DNA from: Stentor roeselii
Lineage: Eukaryota > Ciliophora > Heterotrichea > Heterotrichida > Stentoridae
Assembly (NCBI GenBank): GCA_006503475.1
Contig: RSEH01000120.1
Span: forward strand, 62,001-126,000
Direction of reading: 5' to 3'
Length of the DNA: 64,000 nt
Shown here: positions 47,576 to 56,411 of the stretch, in pieces
Numbering within the stretch: position 1 is the first letter of the stretch
Layout of the letters: each line of letters opens with the position of its first letter
Made by a program: the position numbers and the translations under genes
The notes under the pieces: generated by a model
Told to the model about the DNA's origin: nothing
The model's database searches: none
Seen by the model: the letters and a program-made list of their open reading frames with translations, nothing else

Positions 47576-48295
47576 ATGGACAGACCTCAAACCCGTCAGT
47601 CACGAAAACTAAGCCTAAGAAACCGTCCAATAAAAATATTACTTCCAGGCCACTTCAGTTTTATCCACGCAGGTCACCGCAGCATAATATCAGATGTGAA
47701 ATCCTCATTTAAAAACGTGATCCTAATAGTTGCAATAATAGAAGACGAAACAATCCCATCAGTCCTAACATCACAAGAAAAGTTATCAACAATGAAATCC
47801 TTTCCAGAGGTAGACCAAGTCCTTTTAATCCCAACCCCTCCAAGCGAAAAAGACTTGCAAGACTGGAAAATCGATCTTCTGGCTTCAGGCAACCCAAGCA
47901 AATACAAAGAAATCGGGCAAGTCCTCCGAATAGAAAAGAAGCACAAGTTCAGCACATCATTAATAATAGCGAAAATCATCAGAAACAGCGAGGATCACCT
48001 TTCAAGACTATTGAATCAAGGCTACCATCGCAGTTCTCTCAACATCAGCAGGTTATCTGAAATTTCCATCAAGGCCAGGGTGAAACTGTCGTCGATCAAA
48101 AAGTCTTTAACGAGAAAGAGTTCGAGTCCTGAGTACATCTCCAGGTATTTAGAACAATGCAAGAAAGTCTTTCAACTGCCTTCTTCATTTTGGTCTCCTT
48201 CCAGGGTGTTAACTTTGAGGACTTGGCTCGAGCAGGGCTCGAGCGCTTCAAAATGTATTCAAAAACTTTTCAGTGATATTTGGGAGTCGGCTTAA
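47576..48295 (+). CDS. Cytidylyltransferase-fold protein, choline-phosphate CTP transferase-like
   Basis: A 239-residue protein from the first ATG (an earlier TTG at 47516 is not a start). Two family signatures of nucleotidyltransferases are kept: PGHFSFIHAGHRSIISD with HAGH at 31-34, and KKHKFSTSLIIAKIIRN with the STS of the RTEGISTS block (about 126-128). The central VILIVAIIEDETI fits the strand-turn-D pattern of the same fold. Choline/ethanolamine-phosphate cytidylyltransferases use these sites to bind CTP. The usual RTEG part is degenerate and the membrane helix of CCT is not clear, so the substrate may differ. It lies 18 bp before the next gene on the same strand. Confidence 0.75.
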   Translation: MDRPQTRQSRKLSLRNRPIKILLPGHFSFIHAGHRSIISDVKSSFKNVILIVAIIEDETIPSVLTSQEKLSTMKSFPEVDQVLLIPTPPSEKDLQDWKIDLLASGNPSKYKEIGQVLRIEKKHKFSTSLIIAKIIRNSEDHLSRLLNQGYHRSSLNISRLSEISIKARVKLSSIKKSLTRKSSSPEYISRYLEQCKKVFQLPSSFWSPSRVLTLRTWLEQGSSASKCIQKLFSDIWESA

Positions 48296-48313
48296 TGTAA
48301 GTATTTCTTATAT

Positions 48314-48910
48314 ATGAAAAAAGCGAGTTCTGCCAAATGTGAGAACTGCAAAGCGGTTAGGTCTTCTAAAGAAATGGCCATACAGACTGATAACTTGTTG
48401 GATGAAAAGGCGGCTATTAGGTCTCCTCCTCCTTTACGTGTGGTGCGCATGGACTCTGGAGTCATGTTTAAAATTGACCAGAATCGAGGTGATATGGATA
48501 ACCTAGACGAAGGCGAAAGCATAGAATATTCAGAAGAGTTTTCCGAGTCATTCGAAGAACTTCAAAACTTAGAAAATTCTTCAAAAAACGAGACAGTAAA
48601 GTGTTCTCCTTCAACAAGTGCAAAGCAAGACCTGACAGAGAGCACGAAGTTCCAAGGCTTTATCCACAACTGGATCCGAGCCTCTCCCGAGTTACGAGGA
48701 AGTTTCTGTGAAGTCGAAGGTAGAGTATCAAGAACTCCAGGTCTCTCCAAGGCCTGCAATGATTCAATGTGGGAGACCGTCGAACACGACCTAGACCGTT
48801 CCCAATGCATCGGCAAAGAAATGAAAAAAAGATTCGAACGACTCGTAATGATTGAAAAGATGTCAATGCAAGAGCGATTCGGGAAGAAGATGGGATTTCG
48901 GAAGTTTTGA
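48314..48910 (+). CDS. Acidic/basic protein of unknown function
   Basis: A 198-residue protein. The N-terminus has two Cys (KCENCKAV), then an acidic region (EGESIEYSEEFSESFEELQN) and a C-terminal part with FQGFIHNWIRASPELRGSF and basic helices ending GKKMGFRKF. It looks like a regulatory or scaffold protein with a short folded end. No domain recognised. It is convergent with the next gene, 27 bp between stops. Confidence 0.65.
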   Translation: MKKASSAKCENCKAVRSSKEMAIQTDNLLDEKAAIRSPPPLRVVRMDSGVMFKIDQNRGDMDNLDEGESIEYSEEFSESFEELQNLENSSKNETVKCSPSTSAKQDLTESTKFQGFIHNWIRASPELRGSFCEVEGRVSRTPGLSKACNDSMWETVEHDLDRSQCIGKEMKKRFERLVMIEKMSMQERFGKKMGFRKF

Positions 48911-48937
48911 ATGTAAATTAATGTCAATAGTTGTTAT

Positions 48938-49285
48938 TTAAACCTTTTGTGGAGAAATTACATTTTCCCCGTAAAACTTTTGACAATAGTTTGAAAGTTT
49001 CGACTCCAGTTCTGAAAGTCTTCGATAAAAAGAATTGTTGATATCTCGAATGTTCAAGTCTAACTTCTGTAGTTTTGGTAAATTCGAGCATCGTGTTTTA
49101 GGAGGTTTATCTTTCGGAAGTAAATTTTCCTTGCTTTTTCTAAGCATGATATTTTTCAGAGATATCTTCGAACTTGACTCGGCTGATGAACTTCTAGCTT
49201 TGCTTGCGCTGCCTGTGTCGGAAGTTTTTCGGCTGAGACTACGGCCTGAGGTGAGTTTTGAGATTGAAAGGGGTCTGGCGTTCAT
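48938..49285 (-). CDS. Small Ser-rich protein of unknown function
   Basis: A 115-residue protein whose first 60 residues are Ser/Lys/Arg-rich (SRKTSDTGSASKARSSSAES), followed by a helical C-terminus (LQKLDLNIRDINNSFYRRL, LESKLSNYCQKFYGE). It may act as a disordered linker with a small coiled coil. No family recognised. It ends at TAA and is 32 bp from the SGT1 stop. Confidence 0.6.
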   Translation of the reverse strand: MNARPLSISKLTSGRSLSRKTSDTGSASKARSSSAESSSKISLKNIMLRKSKENLLPKDKPPKTRCSNLPKLQKLDLNIRDINNSFYRRLSELESKLSNYCQKFYGENVISPQKV

Positions 49286-49317
49286 TTAAATTATTTAACG
49301 ACATTTCTATAACTAGG

Positions 49318-50250
49318 TTAGTTAGGCTTCGCCCATTCCTGGCCTTTTGGAGCATCTGGACGGTCTTTTCCTTCGTAGTCCTTTTCTTTTACTTCTCCCC
49401 AGTTTGTGCTTAAGACGGTTCCACCGGAGGTTTGGTAACTTTTGATCATCGCTCTTCTTGTGTCTTCGTCTGCGTTTGAGTAGATTTGCTTGAATAACTC
49501 GTTTAGAGCAGCTTCTCCTTCGGGTTTCTCTTTTTTTAACTCTTCGTCGATGTCTTTGTCGATCTTGCTCCAGTCTACGTGCTTTTTGCTGCTGCTTGGG
49601 TATGTTGGACGGGTTTCTTGGATTTTGGTTGGTTCTAGAGTAGTCCAATTCGAAGGACTTCCTTTTTTCAACACGACTTCAACTTTATTGGGTTTAACCG
49701 CAAAACTAGACGCAGAGGGTTCAATACAATGTAAAAGTTTAACATTATGAACAAAATCCGCTCCATTGACAGTCTTAGCATAAATCGCGACAGAATTCTC
49801 TAAAAACTCCAACCTGACATCATCAGCCGATTTCGTCTTCACATAAAATACCAAATGAACCTCATCTCTACTTTGAAACCATGTATAAGCCTCTTTCTGA
49901 ACAGTATGCTTCAGTTCAGCTTCACATTTCTGGATCCAAGAAGCAGCAGACCCTGGGCTTAACTTTTCGCTATGAAGGAAAACTTCGAGGGCTCCTGCGA
50001 AATGTTGACTGAAGAACAGCCCTTGAGCCTTGCGAAGATAGGCGAGGTAGTTTGTTCCGTCTAGTTGAATTGCGCTTTCAGCTTTCGAGATTGATAATGG
50101 AAGGTTACCCTGTTTTAGCAAAGCGTGGGACCAACTTGTTAAAGCTTCTGAAGCATGGTCTGCATGTGTTGAAGCTAGTTCGTATTCGGATGCGGCTTCT
50201 GAGAATCGGTCTGCGAGAAAGAAGGAATGACCTTTGAAGAGATTTTCCAT
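49318..50250 (-). CDS. SGT1: SGT1 co-chaperone (TPR-CS-SGS)
   Basis: A 310-residue protein with the full SGT1 layout. TPR repeats lie at about residues 1-110 (SEAASEYELASTHADHASEA; NYLAYLRKAQGLFFSQ). A CS domain follows at about 118-205 (DEVHLVFYVKTKSADDVRLEF style strands). The SGS domain (about 225-310) has the hallmarks VDWSKIDKDIDEELKKE, LFKQIYSNADEDTRRAM, IKSYQTSGGTVLSTNWGEV and KDYEGK. SGT1 links HSP90 and SCF ubiquitin ligases and is needed for kinetochore assembly and immune-receptor stability. Length and domain order are normal. No introns needed. Confidence 0.95.
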   Translation of the reverse strand: MENLFKGHSFFLADRFSEAASEYELASTHADHASEALTSWSHALLKQGNLPLSISKAESAIQLDGTNYLAYLRKAQGLFFSQHFAGALEVFLHSEKLSPGSAASWIQKCEAELKHTVQKEAYTWFQSRDEVHLVFYVKTKSADDVRLEFLENSVAIYAKTVNGADFVHNVKLLHCIEPSASSFAVKPNKVEVVLKKGSPSNWTTLEPTKIQETRPTYPSSSKKHVDWSKIDKDIDEELKKEKPEGEAALNELFKQIYSNADEDTRRAMIKSYQTSGGTVLSTNWGEVKEKDYEGKDRPDAPKGQEWAKPN

Positions 50251-51151
50251 TTACGGATTAGAATTCCAGAATGTTTAAGGGTGTTTTATGGTTAGGGATA
50301 GGTTGTGATAGTTGATATTGAGGTCTCATGGTTTTTTTAATATTGTTTTAGATATTTTGTTATTTATTATCAGTTAATTTGTTTGAAGGTTAAAATATTT
50401 AGGGTAAGGTTTGATTGGATTTAAAATTTAGAATAATTCTTAATGGGAAAGGCAAATTACTTTTAATCGGTTTTTATAGATATTAAATTGATAATTTTGA
50501 TTTGTTGGAAGATGTTAATAGCAAGTCAATTGAGTATCGAGGTCTGTGTATTTCTACACTTAAAATGTGGATAATAAATACTCATTCTTTTTTGGTTGAA
50601 TTAAAAGATAACTGAAAGACGAGAAAAGTACTATTATCTGTTTATCAAATAATTAATGCAATATTCACTTATTTTACAGATAAATAAATAACTTTATTCC
50701 AAAATAAAGGGTAATTTATGGCGATTCGATTAGATTAAAAACTGTATAAAATCTAGTCGATTATGTTTCGCTACAAGAAGACAGATATCATAAAAGAGTC
50801 AAACTAAAGAAAATATAAATTTTATGTTTCTTGAATTCAAACATCAAAAAATTCGGGTAAATGCATATCAATTCAGTCTTAAAACATGAAAACATCCATA
50901 ATTTTATTTTCATAGCTTTATTTATATCAATATAATAGATTTATTCCTACTTTAATATTACCAACAATAGAAATCACAAGGATCACTTAAGAATTTGAAT
51001 TAAATTTCTCTTATTCCCTAGAGAACAAAAAAATCTTCATCTCATAGAAAATCTGCCCCACTTCTAGTAATCAAACCCAAATAATAGCATCATTTAATAT
51101 ACGAGATCTTTAAAATTTATACTAAATTTTTAATTGATAATGAATTATTAA
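50251..51151. other. Long AT-rich gene-free spacer
   Basis: About 901 bp, the longest gap in the window and very AT-rich. No frame on either strand could be supported even allowing 15-nt introns. It lies upstream of SGT1 (minus) and downstream of the RBR gene (minus). It may hold the SGT1 promoter or an RNA gene I cannot recognise. Confidence 0.6.
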
Positions 51152-53644
51152 CTATTTTGAAACTTCTTCTCTTGTCACAAGTCTAGGCGTTTGCAACCTT
51201 TTCGGTCTTTTACAAAGCCCTCCTTGAATTTTACACTCAGAGCATTTCTCCAAAGGTTTATCATCATGACCATCATAATTGCTAAAATACGAGCATTCAG
51301 GTCTATGATAATGGTTTCCATGTTCCATAGTTGGAGACCTTATGCAAGCGCATGTAAAGCAAAAGTCAATTCCACAGACAGGGTTAATACAAGTCGCATG
51401 AGCGCAAGTATCCGTATTTTTAATATAAGGCCATCTGCACTTAGGACACTGAGTCACTCCTCCAGGATCTTCTTTCAACATCTCAATTCTCTGTTGAATA
51501 AAAATATCTTCACAGTCTCCACTTTCATGAAAAGGTTCATTGCACTGCTTGCAGAAAGAAAAATTACAATCTTTATTCACACAGACAGCTTTTCTCACCA
51601 TGCTAAGTTCGAATCGTTCATTACATTTCGGACAAGCCATGATTTGTCCTCCACTTGTCTGAGCAGAGATAATGTTAAGTTTTTCTGATTGTTCTGGAGT
51701 TAAAAGTATGTTTAATTGATTTGCTGCTATTTCTACTTCCATGCACACAGGGCACATTTTTACAGAATTTATTTGAGAAATGTCTTTGAAAAATTCGCTA
51801 ATCGTTGAAGAAAAGCAACTTTTGCATATAATATGTCCACAGTTTAAGAAATCTATTGTCACGTCCATGGGTCTTTCAATACAGCAAACAGGACAAGCTT
51901 TTGTTATTTTGTCTCTATCTTGTTTATCTTGGTACATTGTTTCTATGTACTTAAAAGCATTTTCATTGAATTTTGTTGAACAAACAGGGCACTTAGTCTT
52001 GTCTTCAATGTAATTTTTATCGTTTAATAAACAAATATCACAGATTGGGCATTGACAGTTTTTCAATCGCCAAAATTTTGATCTTACATTGATTAAATCA
52101 GGACAATTGCTACACTTCACTTGAAATAGCATTTTATATTCAGCACGACTAATGTTAAAGCTTTTATAATCCCTGAAACAGACTTGATTAGTTCTAAGAC
52201 TTTCATCATCATAGCAATTTAAACAAAAGTGATGATCACAGAGTTTTTTTCCGAATTCTTTTATTAGTTTATAATTTTCGAAGCATGAATCACATTTAAA
52301 ATCAACTTGTAAGAATTTTTGAACTTCTTGATTGGTAGTCACATGGTTACAATCGTTACATTTTTTTATATTTTCGCGAATGTTCTCAGCTTGACATTCG
52401 TAGCAAGAATGTAAACATTTCGAATAGAACATGTTTCTATTTTTAACTATTCCACAACTTTGGCATTTTAACACTGCTCTTTTTGTAGCATCTTCGTTGT
52501 ACTTATGAAATCCTTTTAAGTGTTTTTCTAAGTCCTCCATTGTAATTTCATAAGAGCAGTGATCACAGGATAACTTAAATTGCTTTTCGAAATCATTCAA
52601 GACCATTAAACCTTGGGTTTTTATTCTGACTATTTCTTCAAAGCAATATTCACAATATTTATGATTGCATTTAAGAGTTATTAAATTATCGAATTGGCTA
52701 CAGTTACTGCAGGTTAGATCTTCAAAGTAGCTTTGATCTATACCATTTTCTGCTAAATGATATCTTAAATCTATTAAAGGTTTTATTAATTTTTGTTTTT
52801 TTAAATCGATAATAATATGTTCTGTAAGTTGCTTTAATAAATTGAAATCTTTATCTAACTTATCTATTTCTTTTCTAAGATTTTGTATTTTCGAAGGGTT
52901 TTTTTCAATTCCAATATATGCCTTAGTAAAATTATAATATTCAATATAATCCATCGAGGCTTTTTCATGTTCAGTATATAAAATATGGAAACCATCTTTA
53001 ACTTTCAACAAATTTATATCAATGCTTCCATTCATATTATATAAAGTGTCAATATTTCCATTATTGTTAAAAATTCTGATCTTAAATCCGAATAAGTCAA
53101 ATATTCTTTCATAGTTTTTATTATAATTTTCAGCAAGATGAATAAATAGTGAAAGGATATGGTCAGGGTACTTCAAAGCTTCAATCATCGCTAAATTAAA
53201 ATTCCCTAGTTTTATATTGTTTAAAAAAAAATTGCAAATTTGAGCCAGTTGCGGACAAACTCCTCTAATTTTTTCAATATGGACTGAATCACGAGAAATG
53301 TAAGTAAATTCAAGAATTTTGATTGAAATAATGAAATTCAAATCAGCAAAATTTTTTCTATCCATCACTCTGATATATCGAAACTCTTCCAGGAAGTACG
53401 CTGGAACGTTTGGGTCTTTTAAGTAAGTTCGGGTTTGGCAAATTCGTTTAGAACTGAACTCAGGAAGATGAAGGTAATTTGATTGGTCTGCCCAGAGTAA
53501 ATCTCCAATAACCAGGTCGCTCATGCTGATATTTCCTCCGTTTGCTGACCTGATGTTTCTGATTTCATATAAAAAAGGCCGGTTTTCACCCTCTGGGGTC
53601 AACTGAACAGTTGTTTCGTTGACATGTAGGATTAAGTAACTCAT
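51152..53644 (-). CDS. RBR-type E3 ubiquitin ligase-like protein with extra zinc clusters
   Basis: An 830-residue protein. Residues about 1-300 are non-repetitive with a helical end. From about residue 313 on come several Cys/His clusters: CSNCSQFDNLITLKCNHKYC, a series of CxxC pairs, then CPVCCIERP to CPVC (RING1-like, about 585-650), IBR-like CPKCNERFELSMV to CNEPFHESGDC (about 670-720) and a RING2/Rcat block CPKCRWPYIKNTDTCAHATC (about 735-760) followed by CxxC pairs. RBR ligases pass ubiquitin through a Cys in the Rcat domain; here TDTCAHATC supplies the candidate Cys. The extra upstream zinc clusters are unusual for RBR proteins. Confidence 0.85.
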   Translation of the reverse strand: MSYLILHVNETTVQLTPEGENRPFLYEIRNIRSANGGNISMSDLVIGDLLWADQSNYLHLPEFSSKRICQTRTYLKDPNVPAYFLEEFRYIRVMDRKNFADLNFIISIKILEFTYISRDSVHIEKIRGVCPQLAQICNFFLNNIKLGNFNLAMIEALKYPDHILSLFIHLAENYNKNYERIFDLFGFKIRIFNNNGNIDTLYNMNGSIDINLLKVKDGFHILYTEHEKASMDYIEYYNFTKAYIGIEKNPSKIQNLRKEIDKLDKDFNLLKQLTEHIIIDLKKQKLIKPLIDLRYHLAENGIDQSYFEDLTCSNCSQFDNLITLKCNHKYCEYCFEEIVRIKTQGLMVLNDFEKQFKLSCDHCSYEITMEDLEKHLKGFHKYNEDATKRAVLKCQSCGIVKNRNMFYSKCLHSCYECQAENIRENIKKCNDCNHVTTNQEVQKFLQVDFKCDSCFENYKLIKEFGKKLCDHHFCLNCYDDESLRTNQVCFRDYKSFNISRAEYKMLFQVKCSNCPDLINVRSKFWRLKNCQCPICDICLLNDKNYIEDKTKCPVCSTKFNENAFKYIETMYQDKQDRDKITKACPVCCIERPMDVTIDFLNCGHIICKSCFSSTISEFFKDISQINSVKMCPVCMEVEIAANQLNILLTPEQSEKLNIISAQTSGGQIMACPKCNERFELSMVRKAVCVNKDCNFSFCKQCNEPFHESGDCEDIFIQQRIEMLKEDPGGVTQCPKCRWPYIKNTDTCAHATCINPVCGIDFCFTCACIRSPTMEHGNHYHRPECSYFSNYDGHDDKPLEKCSECKIQGGLCKRPKRLQTPRLVTREEVSK

Positions 53645-53707
53645 ATTTATAAAGATCTACATTTTTAGAGTCGACAATTAAATATAAAATGCAAAGAATA
53701 TTCACTC

Positions 53708-54814
53708 TTAATTCTTACACACTTTTGCGTAATTTGGTAAGTTTGATAGGGTTGAACTAACACTGTAAGTTCCTGGGCCAGGTGTCGCACATCTAATCTT
53801 ACCTTCTCTAGAAGCAGTCCCAAAATGCCACCTAGGCCCAGCCAAATCCCTCTGAATATCATACTGTCCAGGTCCCGGATTCCTAATAATCCTAGGCCTG
53901 GAAATTCCATTATTCTTCCCATCATTTCCATTTAAATCCTCATCATTCAATTCTTCAAACTGACTTTTTTTAGCAGCTCTTCCAAAAACCGCGACACTCG
54001 AAGATGACTTCAAAGTATAAGAATAATCTCCAGGTCCCGGTGAAGGATTTTTCGGATTTTTGAACCCGTCTCGAGCAGAAGTCCCAATTTTCCAAGTGGG
54101 CGACTTAGGCCTGACAGTTCCAGGGTTGTAGCTTCCAGGCCCAGGAGTTGCTTGTCGCGCTCTAATAATTGTTTTAGACGACATTGTGATACCTTTCGAA
54201 GCAGTTTTGGGAATATTGTAACATCCTGGACCCAGGTTATCAGGTGGAATCAAATAGTCCCTTGACTGGCTTCCAAACTTCCACTTAGGACCTGAGGCGA
54301 TTTTTTCGGATTGGTAACTTCCAGGTCCAGGCGTGATTGCAGAGCAAGGCCTTGATGTTTTTGATTCGTTTCCAATGGTATAGCTCGGGACTCGATGTCG
54401 ACTTGTAAAATCATTCAAATCATTTTCATATTGCCCAGGACCTGGGTTGTTTTTATATCCCAGGCCTTCTACTTTCCCCACCATTGAGTACCTGGGCCCT
54501 TCAACTGACTTTGGACGGTATTCATATGCTCCAGGTCCAGGAGTTTCTTTAGTGTCCTTCAAGTAAGTTCTTTGAGAGTTGCCGATAGTTGGTCCAGTCT
54601 TCACAAGACTAGTTTGAAAAGACTTATAAGTGCCTGGTCCTGGAGTTTCAATTGGAAAATTCGTGTATCTCGCACTTTTGCCTATTTTCATATTCGGAGT
54701 GGATTTCAGGTGAGAGGACTGAGGACTGTAGTCCGCTGGACCTGGAGACCTGTCAAGAGGTCGCTTTACAGTTTTGCATGAAAATGACCAGGCTGGAGCA
54801 GAGAGGACATTCAT
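53708..54814 (-). CDS. SHIPPO/STPGR-repeat protein (ODF3/CIMAP-like)
   Basis: A 368-residue protein built from about ten PGPxxY motifs spaced about 30-40 residues: PGPADYS, PGPGTYK, PGPGAYE, PGPGQYE, PGPGSYQ, LGPGCYN, PGPGSYN, PGPGDYS, PGPGQYD and PGPGTYS. Such STPGR repeats occur in ODF3/CIMAP proteins, now known as microtubule inner proteins of cilia and sperm tails. Between repeats are basic stretches with WKIGTS or WHFGT phrases. It is expected at the axoneme or cortical microtubules. The N-terminus (MNVLSAPAWSFSCKTVKRPL) is typical of the family. No intron is needed. Confidence 0.88.
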   Translation of the reverse strand: MNVLSAPAWSFSCKTVKRPLDRSPGPADYSPQSSHLKSTPNMKIGKSARYTNFPIETPGPGTYKSFQTSLVKTGPTIGNSQRTYLKDTKETPGPGAYEYRPKSVEGPRYSMVGKVEGLGYKNNPGPGQYENDLNDFTSRHRVPSYTIGNESKTSRPCSAITPGPGSYQSEKIASGPKWKFGSQSRDYLIPPDNLGPGCYNIPKTASKGITMSSKTIIRARQATPGPGSYNPGTVRPKSPTWKIGTSARDGFKNPKNPSPGPGDYSYTLKSSSSVAVFGRAAKKSQFEELNDEDLNGNDGKNNGISRPRIIRNPGPGQYDIQRDLAGPRWHFGTASREGKIRCATPGPGTYSVSSTLSNLPNYAKVCKN

Positions 54815-54959
54815 GTTTATAAGGTATAGCTAATGATTAACAGAGTATTTAAATATTCTCTAATCTAGTGATAGGAAAATAGTTGAAATCCATTTATGAA
54901 GAATTCTTTAAAAACCGTTAAAATTCAAAGATCTTTAAGTTAAATATTGATTATTTTAT

Positions 54960-55490
54960 CTACAGTTCTTCATAAACAGGAGTGAATTTCACAGGGCTTT
55001 CTTCTTCTTGACTTTCATTCTCTAAGATAATTTGATTATCAGTTTGCAAAATCCTGCTGATTTTAGTAGAATGTCGAGCATTTACTGATTTAGCTCTGTA
55101 CTTTGCTGCTATTTTCCGATTTATCGAGTTTTCAAATGTAGGAGTGATGCAGTTATGTCTGATGCACAAATCAAAATTCGAAAAGTTTCTGCTTTTGCAG
55201 GAAGGAAGTTTGAAATCATCAATATTCAAGCTTCTCAGTTTGTGCTCGACATTAGCAGGATAAAACAAGTTATTTTGTTTTAAATTTCCAGTTTTATCCA
55301 GCGTGATTGGTCCATTAAAAGAAGAAATTTTTTCAATCCCTTGTTTTTTCAGGTGTTGTTTCGATGAAAACAGGTACTTATCAATAATCGAGTTGTACTT
55401 TTCAAGAATCGGTTTATTTTTCACATCCTTCATCGGTTTCCTTTTCTGAATCGATCGAGCAATATATTCATTTCTCGGAAAAAGAAACAT
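54960..55490 (-). CDS. Basic protein of unknown function
   Basis: A 176-residue Lys/Arg/Ile-rich protein. It begins MFLFPRNEYIARSIQKRKPM and ends EEESPVKFTPVYEEL. A Cys-bearing stretch (LPSCKSRNFSNFDLCIRHNC) may be ordered. There is no hydrophobic segment long enough for a membrane helix. No domain recognised. The SP site near the acidic end suggests phosphorylation control. It sits between the phosphatase gene and the SHIPPO gene, all on the minus strand. Confidence 0.65.
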   Translation of the reverse strand: MFLFPRNEYIARSIQKRKPMKDVKNKPILEKYNSIIDKYLFSSKQHLKKQGIEKISSFNGPITLDKTGNLKQNNLFYPANVEHKLRSLNIDDFKLPSCKSRNFSNFDLCIRHNCITPTFENSINRKIAAKYRAKSVNARHSTKISRILQTDNQIILENESQEEESPVKFTPVYEEL

Positions 55491-55538
55491 TTAAATATAA
55501 GAAATGTCAAGTTTTATCTCCAGTTTAAAATTATTACA

Positions 55539-56408
55539 TTAAATGTCGTCAAACTTGAACTTTTTCCCACCATTTGCATGAACCGGAGAGTTGAAAGGTC
55601 CTCGATTAGTAAGAACTCCATGATTTTTGACAACCATTCTAACACTATCAGGATTCAAGTTCAATCGACTTTTTTTTATTTCTTCTAACACCTTAGGAAT
55701 ATCATTAACAGCAGACAACTCATTCAAAGTATGCCAAAGACTTTCAAGTTCTCTGTCATTTTTATCATCAATCCAGGTTTTAACAGGAAAAGCATTATTT
55801 GGTTGAAAAGCGTAACTTGTAGGCGAGTTCTAATTAAACCTTACATCAACAATCAGCACATGTTTCAAGTCTCTTCCAAGTCTTGACAGGTCTTTCACAT
55901 ACCCTGAAGGTGAAAACGTGCAACTGTCTCGAAAGAGTCGAAAACTCAAAAGACCTTCAGGGTCTAAAGCATTAAGCAAAGGGTCAGCGTAAGCCGCAAG
56001 ACTCGCTGTAAAAAGAACAACTTCGAAAAGTTCAGCGCATTTTGAAAGAAACTCGTCTACCCCAGGACGCTTTAAAACGTAGACCTTGTAAAACTCTCCT
56101 TCAATTTCAATGTCTATTGTTAGGTCTGACTTAATTTTAGTAAAACTGCTGTGAACTAATGTCTCGTCTAGATCTAAAACTAAAGTGTTTCTTCCTATGT
56201 TTATTTCTCTTTGTGGCAAAAGTAGGGATTGGTCTTGGTGAGGAGAGTACCTGAAGTTTGAAACGCGGAAACAATTGCAAAGAGATGCGATCCAGGAAAA
56301 ACGAGGCTTTGGGAGGATTATTTGTCTGCCGGAGGAATTGCTTTGTTGAATAATGTCTGGAGGGTTCGAAGAGAGGTTGTCGTCTTGGTCACTACTTTTA
56401 CTAAGCAT
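55539..56408 (-). CDS. CTD-type (FCP/SCP, NLI-interacting-factor-like) phosphatase (spliced)
   Basis: Two exons around an intron at 55830-55844 give 284 residues. The HAD-fold signature DLDETLVHS (79-87) and RPGVDEFLSKCAELFEVVLF are typical of small CTD phosphatases, which dephosphorylate Ser of the RNA polymerase II tail or other targets. Splicing gives VLIVDNSPTSYAFQPNNAFP, where the conserved block 'VDNSP.sf..np.Naipi..w' is complete, then WIDDKNDRELESLWHTLNEL. Without splicing that block and the end of the domain would be lost. The C-terminal tail (GPFNSPVHANGGKKFKFDD) is an extra. Its start lies 3 bp after the VTI1 stop. Confidence 0.92.
55830..55844 (-). other. 15-nt spliceosomal intron
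   Basis: On the coding strand GTAAGGTTTAATTAG, phase 0, ending with an in-frame TAG. It interrupts the conserved VDNSP phosphatase block exactly between VD and NSP. Confidence 0.93.
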
Positions 56409-56411
56409 TTA

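Noticed and set aside
53665-53931. 88-codon minus-strand frame over the SHIPPO gene
   Set aside because: Same bases in another frame of the PGPxxY repeats; no independent support.
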